DNA of 64,000 nucleotides from an uncultured Blautia sp. (lineage in GTDB: Bacteria; Bacillota; Clostridia; Lachnospirales; Lachnospiraceae), in contig UQCM01000007.1 of assembly GCA_900539525.1 (NCBI GenBank), forward strand, positions 8,140-72,139. Reading direction: 5' to 3'. Below are positions 59,096 through 64,000 of this stretch, piece after piece. Both the position numbers and the translations under genes were made by a program. Position 1 is the stretch's first letter. Each line of letters opens with the position of its first letter. The notes below the pieces were generated by a model, which saw nothing but the letters and a program-made list of their open reading frames with translations, did no database searches and was not told the DNA's origin.

Positions 59096-59142
59096 CCCCC
59101 TCGCTGTACTGTTACAGTATATGAAGCGAGGGGGATATTTAT
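59096..59142 (-). promoter_or_regulatory. spoIVA RBS hairpin with sigma-E-like promoter in its loop
   Basis: CCCCCTCGC (59126-59134) pairs with GCGAGGGGG (59096-59104), the latter holding the spoIVA RBS. On the minus strand CATATACT (59116-59123) lies in the loop, preceded 16 bases upstream by ATA (59140-59142), matching ATA-N16-CATANNNT of sigma-E. Transcripts from it would start near 59110, after the 5' arm, and so be unpaired at the RBS; RNA reading through from hydA would have the RBS masked. TATTTTT after the hairpin also fits a hydA terminator. Confidence 0.6.
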
Positions 59143-59160
59143 TCATTCGATACGACTGAT

Positions 59161-60858
59161 CTATTTTCCTTCAAATGTATGATTGTGCAGCAGTTCGTGC
59201 TCTTTACCTTTCAGCAGCCCTTCATACAGTGATATGATCATCGGATTTTCATCACATTTCTTGATGACAGATACATTATCTGCACGGTAAATACCCTCTG
59301 TTCTGGCAACCTTTGTCCTGTCACCTGCCAGGCGCGGCTGACCTCCGCCCATGACACAACCTCTGCGGCATGCCATGATCTCAATCAGATGATACTCTTT
59401 CTCACCACTTCTGACCTGCTCCATAACCTCTCTGGCGTGTGCCAGGCCGCTGGCCACACAAATTTTAACTTCCATGCCATTATAAGGAATCGAGAACTCA
59501 CGTATAAAACCATCCTGACGTACACCACATTCTGCAATTTCTTCCATCGTAGCTTTATCATGATTCGGTGCCAGTCTTCGGATAACAGCTTCTGTTACAC
59601 CACCTGTTACACCAAAGATCACACCACCGCCTGATCCAAATCCAAACGGAATATCAGAAGCTTCCGACTCCAGATCTGCAAAATCAATACCTGTTGTACG
59701 GATCATTTCTATCAGTTCTGTCGTAGTGATCACGTAATCTGTATCCTTCTCGCCCCTGGTATAGCTGTTCGGACGGTTTGCCTCCATCTTCTTTGCTGTA
59801 CACGGCATAAAAGAAACCATCATCGTCTTCTTGCCTTTTGCATTTTCCGGATCGCGGAAGTATTCCTTAACAACAGCAGACATCATACCCTGCGGGGAAC
59901 GACAGGTGGATACATTCTCACGGAAATCCGGGAACTGGTCATCCACGTATTTCACCCATGCCGGACAGCAGGAAGTGAGCAGCGGAAGCTTTCCACCATT
60001 CTGCACACGATCCAGAAACTCTGCTGACTCTTCCATAATGGTAAGGTCCGCACTGAAAGTCGTGTCATATACTTCATCAAAGCCCATTCGATGAAGCACA
60101 TTGACAATCTTGCCCATAACACTCTTTCCCTTTGGAAGCCCGAATGCATCTCCTACCGCTACACGCACGGCCGGAGCTACCTGTGCAACCACACGCACAT
60201 CGGGATCTGCCAGAGCATCCCAAACTGCATCTTTGTCAGATTTAATGCTGATTGCACCCGTCGGACAGAATACACGGCATTGTCCGCAATTTACACATTC
60301 TGTCGTAGCGATCGGTCTGTCGAATGCGGTCATGACCATGGCATCTGCACCGCGCTCTGTGAATCCCAGAACGCCAACACCCTGCAGTTCCTCACAGACA
60401 CGTACACAGTTCCCACAGAGGATACATTTGTTCGGATCACGTACGATGGACGGAGAACTGAGATCCAGCGGTCGTCTCTCCTTATAATTATCAAAGCGAA
60501 CATCTGTCACTCCGAATCTGTGTGCCAGCGTCTGCAGATTACAGTTTCCGCTCTTGACACAGGTGGTACAATCTCTGCAGTGAGCCGCCAGCAGCAGCTC
60601 GATGATCATTTTTCTGTATTTTTTCAGCTTCCCGGTATTGGTGTAGATCACCATACCGTCCCTCGGTTCCTCCGAACAGGATGCAAAGGTTCTTCCTCTG
60701 TCATCCTCCACTGTACACAGGCGACAGGCGCCAAAGGTGGAAAGTTCGGAATGATAGCAAAGTGTCGGAATGTCGATGCCGGCTTTTCGGATAATGGACA
60801 GGACATTCTTCTCATCGGTAAATTCAACTTTTCTACCGTCTATTGTAATTGTTCCCAT
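59161..60858 (-). CDS. hydA: [FeFe]-hydrogenase catalytic subunit HydA
   Basis: 565 residues. Catalytic subunit of a trimeric, probably electron-bifurcating NAD(P)H:ferredoxin hydrogenase. N-terminal [2Fe-2S] domain (residues 1-78: CYHSELSTFGACRLC), the His-ligated cluster (about 92-108: HCRDCTTCVKSGNC), two [4Fe-4S] sites (145-165 CILCGNCVRVCEE; 188-200 CVNCGQCRVFCP) and the H-cluster domain: TSCCPAW (295-301), MPCTAKKMEANRP and MACRRGCVMGGGQP. All motif cysteines are present. It is the last gene of hydC-hydB-hydA. Confidence 0.96.
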   Translation of the reverse strand: MGTITIDGRKVEFTDEKNVLSIIRKAGIDIPTLCYHSELSTFGACRLCTVEDDRGRTFASCSEEPRDGMVIYTNTGKLKKYRKMIIELLLAAHCRDCTTCVKSGNCNLQTLAHRFGVTDVRFDNYKERRPLDLSSPSIVRDPNKCILCGNCVRVCEELQGVGVLGFTERGADAMVMTAFDRPIATTECVNCGQCRVFCPTGAISIKSDKDAVWDALADPDVRVVAQVAPAVRVAVGDAFGLPKGKSVMGKIVNVLHRMGFDEVYDTTFSADLTIMEESAEFLDRVQNGGKLPLLTSCCPAWVKYVDDQFPDFRENVSTCRSPQGMMSAVVKEYFRDPENAKGKKTMMVSFMPCTAKKMEANRPNSYTRGEKDTDYVITTTELIEMIRTTGIDFADLESEASDIPFGFGSGGGVIFGVTGGVTEAVIRRLAPNHDKATMEEIAECGVRQDGFIREFSIPYNGMEVKICVASGLAHAREVMEQVRSGEKEYHLIEIMACRRGCVMGGGQPRLAGDRTKVARTEGIYRADNVSVIKKCDENPMIISLYEGLLKGKEHELLHNHTFEGK

Positions 60859-60868
60859 ATTCGTCCTC

Positions 60869-62749
60869 CTATGCCTCTATATAAATTGCATCAAATGCAC
60901 AGTTATCTTTACATGCTTCACATTTAATACAGATTTCCGGATCAATATGATAGCATTCTTTACGTACACCGGTAATAGCTCCCACCGGACAGTTCTTTGC
61001 ACATTTACCACACCCCTTACAGTACTCAGGATTGATGATAAAGCGGCGCATCGCTGTACATACTTTTGCTTTACATTTCTTATCCAGAATGTGTTCTTCA
61101 TATTCATCACGGAAGGTCCTGAGGGTACTCAGCACAGGAAGCGGCGCACTTTTACCAAGGCCGCACAGTGCCATACTCTTAACCATCTCTGCCAGTTCCT
61201 CCAGACGGTCAAGGTCTTCCAGCTTTCCTTTACCGGCTACGATCTTTTCCAGGATCTCCAGCATACGCTTCGTTCCCTCGCGGCACGGAACACATTTTCC
61301 GCAGGACTCTCTCTGCGTAAAGCTCATAAAGAATCTGGCCACCTCAACCATACAGGTGTGATCATCCATGACTACAAGGCCGCCGGAACCAACAATAGCA
61401 CCGTATTTCTTGATCGACTCAAAATCCAGAGGAACATCCAGCTGCTTCTCAGTCAGACATCCGCCTGACGGTCCTCCGATCTGCACGGCCTTAAAGTTTC
61501 CGCCATCCTTCATACCACCACCGATATCAAAGATGATTTCCCGCAATGTCGTTCCCATCGGAACCTCGATCAGACCCGTATTCTGGATAGAGCCTGTAAG
61601 TGAAAAGGTCTTTGTTCCCGGAGTTCCTTCTGTACCGATGCTGCGATACCAGTCTGCACCATTCAGGATGATCTTTGGCACATTTGCATAGGTTTCTACA
61701 TTGTTTAATACCGTAGGCTTTGCCCACAGTCCCTTTTCAACCGTACGCGGTGGTTTTACACGCGGCATACCTCTGTTTCCTTCAATGGATGCTGTCAGCG
61801 CACTTCCTTCACCACACACAAATGCTCCGGCTCCCCGGTTGATATGCATATGAAAACTGAAATCTGTTCCCAGGATATGATCTCCCAGCATGTGCCGTTT
61901 TTCAAGCTCTGCGATTGCATGGCGGAGTCTTGCCACAGACATGGGGTACTCGGCACGTACATATATGTATCCGTTCTCAGAACCTACCGCATATGCTGCA
62001 ATCATCATACCTTCTATAAGTTTATATGGATCTCCCTCCATAACGGAACCATCCATAAACGCTCCCGGATCTCCTTCATCACCGTTACATACTACATAGC
62101 GTTCTTTTTCGGCCTGTCTGGCTACCTGCTTCCACTTTCTTCCCGCCGGGAAGCCGCCGCCTCCTCTTCCGCGCAGGCCTGATTTATCAACGACATCCAC
62201 TACTTCATCCGGTGTCATTTCAAACAGAGCCTTCTGGAATGCAGAGAAACCGCCGCTTGCCAGATATTCATCAAATGATTCCGCATCAAACTTTCCACAG
62301 TTCTCAAGTACCACTCTTGTCTGCTTTGCGATAAATGGAATCTCATCCGGACTTTTATAACTGATTCCTTTCTGTTTATAGAGGAGGCTTTCCACAACAT
62401 CATCATTTAATACCGAACGCTCAAAAATCTCTTTACAGTCACTGATCTGTACTTTCGTGTACTGTACAACCTTATTTCCCTTCTGGATACGTACCAGAGG
62501 TCCCAGCTCACAGACACCCTGACATCCTGTTTTCTTCACGCCCATGTGCTTCTTTTCGTCATGCGGTGCAAACTCCAGTGTTACCCCCGGCGTATCCTTT
62601 GTAATTTTCAGAAACTCCTCATAAATCTTCTGTGAACCTGTTGCAATACATCCTGTACCTGAACAGACAAGAATTCTGCAGTCATAAGAGGCAATTTCCT
62701 GTTCCGCTGCTTCACGGCTTTTTAACAAATCTTCTCTATTCTCAATCAT
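60869..62749 (-). CDS. hydB: HydB, NuoF-like subunit of the hydrogenase
   Basis: 626 residues from ATG 62747-62749 (GAGAGG eight bases upstream; earlier GTG and ATG are too close). N-terminal thioredoxin-like [2Fe-2S] part (CSGTGCIATGS, KTGCQGVCELGP), then the FMN/NAD-binding NuoF core (GLRGRGGGGFPAGRKWKQV, VCNGDEGDPGAFMDGSV) and the N3-like cluster SCGKCVPCREGTKRML, and a C-terminal pair of [4Fe-4S] ferredoxin motifs (CKGCGKCAKNCPVGAI, CIKCEACKDNCAF). It accepts or delivers NAD(H) electrons. Overlaps hydC by eight bases. Confidence 0.95.
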   Translation of the reverse strand: MIENREDLLKSREAAEQEIASYDCRILVCSGTGCIATGSQKIYEEFLKITKDTPGVTLEFAPHDEKKHMGVKKTGCQGVCELGPLVRIQKGNKVVQYTKVQISDCKEIFERSVLNDDVVESLLYKQKGISYKSPDEIPFIAKQTRVVLENCGKFDAESFDEYLASGGFSAFQKALFEMTPDEVVDVVDKSGLRGRGGGGFPAGRKWKQVARQAEKERYVVCNGDEGDPGAFMDGSVMEGDPYKLIEGMMIAAYAVGSENGYIYVRAEYPMSVARLRHAIAELEKRHMLGDHILGTDFSFHMHINRGAGAFVCGEGSALTASIEGNRGMPRVKPPRTVEKGLWAKPTVLNNVETYANVPKIILNGADWYRSIGTEGTPGTKTFSLTGSIQNTGLIEVPMGTTLREIIFDIGGGMKDGGNFKAVQIGGPSGGCLTEKQLDVPLDFESIKKYGAIVGSGGLVVMDDHTCMVEVARFFMSFTQRESCGKCVPCREGTKRMLEILEKIVAGKGKLEDLDRLEELAEMVKSMALCGLGKSAPLPVLSTLRTFRDEYEEHILDKKCKAKVCTAMRRFIINPEYCKGCGKCAKNCPVGAITGVRKECYHIDPEICIKCEACKDNCAFDAIYIEA

Positions 62750-63224
62750 CTGCATCACCTCTCAATTCGTGAATCAGTTCCAATACCTTTTCCGGTGTCA
62801 TTCTGGGATGAACCTCTTCGTTTACCATGACGGTAGGTGCCAGTCCACACGCACCAAGGCAGGAAACCGTCTCCACCGTAAACATCATGTCATCTGTCGT
62901 ATGTTTCTTTGCACTTAATCCCAGTTCCTTCTGAAATGCCTCCAGAATCGGTGTGGACTTACGCACATGGCACGCTGTTCCGTCACATACCTTGATTACA
63001 TATTTCCCCTTTGCCTCAAAAGAGAAATTCTCATAAAATGTAGCAACGCTGTAAGCCTTTGCCTCTGTGATGCCAATCTGACCCGCAACATACGTGAGCA
63101 ATTCTCCCGGCAGATAGCGGTACACTCCCTGGATATCCTGCATGATCGGAATCAGGGATGCCGGCTTTTTGCCATAAAAAGCGATGATCTCATCCGCTTT
63201 TTCGTAATAAGTTTGATCCAGCAT
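62742..63224 (-). CDS. hydC: HydC, NuoE-like subunit of the hydrogenase
   Basis: 160 residues from ATG 63222-63224 behind AAAAGGAGG; a longer frame lacks an RBS. A thioredoxin-like [2Fe-2S] protein: SVATFYENFSFEAKGK, CDGTACHVRKS and CLGACGLAPTVMVN supply the four Cys ligands. First gene of the operon. TAATAGG/CCTATTA form a small hairpin immediately upstream of the RBS. A consensus-like promoter lies at 63353-63381, and a cobalamin riboswitch further upstream. Confidence 0.95.
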   Translation of the reverse strand: MLDQTYYEKADEIIAFYGKKPASLIPIMQDIQGVYRYLPGELLTYVAGQIGITEAKAYSVATFYENFSFEAKGKYVIKVCDGTACHVRKSTPILEAFQKELGLSAKKHTTDDMMFTVETVSCLGACGLAPTVMVNEEVHPRMTPEKVLELIHELRGDADD

Positions 63225-63352
63225 TATCTTGCCTCCTTTTAATAGGGTGTTATAACCTCCTATTACAGCCTGTTCTGCAACTAGCAACAATGTCTACTTC
63301 TCTATATTGTTCCCGAGGTCATATTATTGATTTTGCACAATTTATGTTTATT

Positions 63353-63381
63353 ATTATAATTCATTTTTAAAATTTTCACAA
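63353..63381 (-). promoter_or_regulatory. Promoter of hydCBA
   Basis: TTGTGA (63376-63381) and TATAAT (63353-63358) on the minus strand with a 17-base spacer, 128 bases before hydC. It lies downstream of the riboswitch terminator, so hydCBA can be read independently of the riboswitch. Confidence 0.75.
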
Positions 63382-63417
63382 TAGAATTTTGTAAATTTGC
63401 AAACTTTTCTGACATTT

Positions 63418-63435
63418 TTGACAAATTCTTAACAA
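63418..63435. promoter_or_regulatory. Possible Rex-type operator upstream of hydCBA
   Basis: Minus-strand TTGTTAAGAATTTGTCAA fits TTGTTAA-N4-TTAACAA in its left half but has two mismatches in the right. Rex represses fermentation and hydrogenase genes when NADH is low. It lies upstream rather than over the promoter, so this is tentative. Confidence 0.3.
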
Positions 63436-63504
63436 AAAAGCATATCATACAACCTTTCCATCCAATCTTAGCGCTAACCGGATCGGTTCGGGTGTATGAT
63501 ATGC
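63434..63504 (-). terminator. Terminator between riboswitch and hydC
   Basis: A 12-base perfect arm pair GCATATCATACA/TGTATGATATGC (minus-strand: opening at 63504, closing at 63440) encloses a Gly-Cys-rich inner segment with ACCGATCCGGTT and is followed by six T. It ends the riboswitch transcript before hydC. Confidence 0.75.
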
Positions 63505-63698
63505 CTTTCACTTAGGAACAGGCTGCGGAATTCCTGTCCCTGAAGGAGGTTTTGTGTATTTAATAAAATGCTTGAGATGCATTCATAAAGTCAAAAATAT
63601 GCCTGCTTACCCCTGCAGACATCTGACACGGGACCTGTGTACAGTACACCAGATCAAATCCCGGATGGATGTTAAACTCTACACGGAAGTTCATCTCA

Positions 63699-63866
63699 CA
63701 TACAAAGCAGGTTTCCTGACTTACAGATCATCACGTTGTTTCTCCTTCTCACAAATGGGTCTGCAATGGACTAACGAAACAACACTCCCTGAATACAGTG
63801 ACCGGATCGCTCAGGATTCACACCTGATTCCCTCTTCAGGAGCATGCACTCCTGCACTTTGCACGG
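63699..63866 (-). promoter_or_regulatory. Cobalamin riboswitch
   Basis: Minus-strand sequence matches the cobalamin aptamer core in order: AGGGAATCAGGTGTGAATCC, then GAGCGATCC, GGTCACTGT, then GGGAG, CCATT, GAGAAGGAGAAAC, CGTGATGATCTGTAAGTCAGG and AACCTGC, whose last bases CTTTGTAT pair with TGCAAAG at the 5' side (P1). Small deviations from consensus (GATCCGGTCACTGT for GGTCCCGCCACTGT). It would lower expression when adenosylcobalamin is ample. The plus-strand reading of the same bases (63554-63907) is not a gene. No B12 gene follows within the window. Confidence 0.9.
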
Positions 63867-63888
63867 CAATATTAAATTACACAAACAT

Positions 63889-63917
63889 ATCCTACTACTT
63901 TTGTTGAATTTTGTCAA
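63889..63917 (-). promoter_or_regulatory. Promoter of the riboswitch transcript
   Basis: TTGACA (63912-63917) and TAGGAT (63889-63894) on the minus strand, 17-base spacer; a transcript from it would start about 15 bases before the riboswitch. Confidence 0.65.
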
Positions 63918-64000
63918 TACCAGAATGATTACAGATGGTTTTATATATAAGCCATTTATGATAATGTCCTAGTATACCACATATGAAAATGTCTCAGATG

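Noticed and set aside
63554..63907. 117-residue plus-strand reading frame with a plausible GTG and RBS
   Set aside because: It runs antisense across the cobalamin riboswitch; the conserved bases are explained by the aptamer, and the peptide has no recognisable character.

Overview
The window looks like chromosomal DNA of a spore-forming gut Lachnospiraceae (Clostridia). It carries spore genes (spoIVA, an alpha/beta-type SASP, ylbJ, ytfJ), a trimeric electron-bifurcating type [FeFe] hydrogenase (hydCBA), cobamide nucleotide-loop genes, choline-binding-type cell-wall repeat proteins and a very large secreted sialidase. Gene order follows Firmicute synteny (rpmB/asp23/dak2/recG, rsmD-coaD-ylbJ, ytfI-ytfJ). 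No tRNA, rRNA, CRISPR array, transposase or prophage was seen. Almost every gene is on the minus strand; the plus-strand genes are ylbJ, the SASP gene and rpmB.

Layout. 1-2.4 kb: a partial secreted protein, a secreted cell-wall-repeat/phosphodiester-glycosidase protein and a small membrane protein. 2.4-7.5 kb: a histidine operon hisZ-hisG-hisD-hisB and a three-domain HisF-like/HisI/HisE fusion, with a consensus promoter and a clear terminator. 7.5-16.9 kb: recU, pseudouridine synthases, an SDR, a YgiQ radical SAM protein, a HAD phosphatase, an RsmF-type methylase, a small alarmone synthetase and an M23 peptidase, many overlapping by a few bases. 17-19.9 kb: ylbJ, a coiled-coil protein, coaD, rsmD. 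20.1-29.3 kb: a complete phosphate block (pstS-C-A-B-phoU, phoB-phoR, a Na/Pi symporter and a divergent methylglyoxal-synthase-like gene). 29.6-34.8 kb: SASP and a 1614-residue sialidase. 35-42.5 kb: a Lys/Ala-rich protein, recG, dak2, asp23, rpmB, an unlisted 45-codon membrane peptide, ytfJ, ytfI. 42.6-50.8 kb: NUDIX, pbpA, ftsW/rodA, U32 peptidase, zapA, ruvB, ruvA. 50.9-54.4 kb: cobamide genes cobC, a degenerate CobU, cobS, cobU, cobT. 54.5-59.1 kb: a cell-wall-repeat exoprotein, an NCS2 purine permease, spoIVA. 59.2-64 kb: hydA-hydB-hydC, preceded by a cobalamin riboswitch with its own promoter and a terminator.

Three things stand out. (1) A family of palindromic dispersed repeats, about 40-155 bp, with GTAACTGTTCAGAGTC ends occurs about ten times in intergenic gaps; one full copy has become the last nine codons and stop codon of ruvB. 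(2) A cobalamin riboswitch points at the hydrogenase operon with no obvious B12 gene downstream. (3) The hairpin between hydA and spoIVA contains the spoIVA Shine-Dalgarno in its 3' arm and a sigma-E-like -10 in its loop, so read-through RNA would be silent while sporulation-initiated RNA would be translatable.

All calls are made by reading alone; family names rest on recognised motifs and synteny, not on searches.
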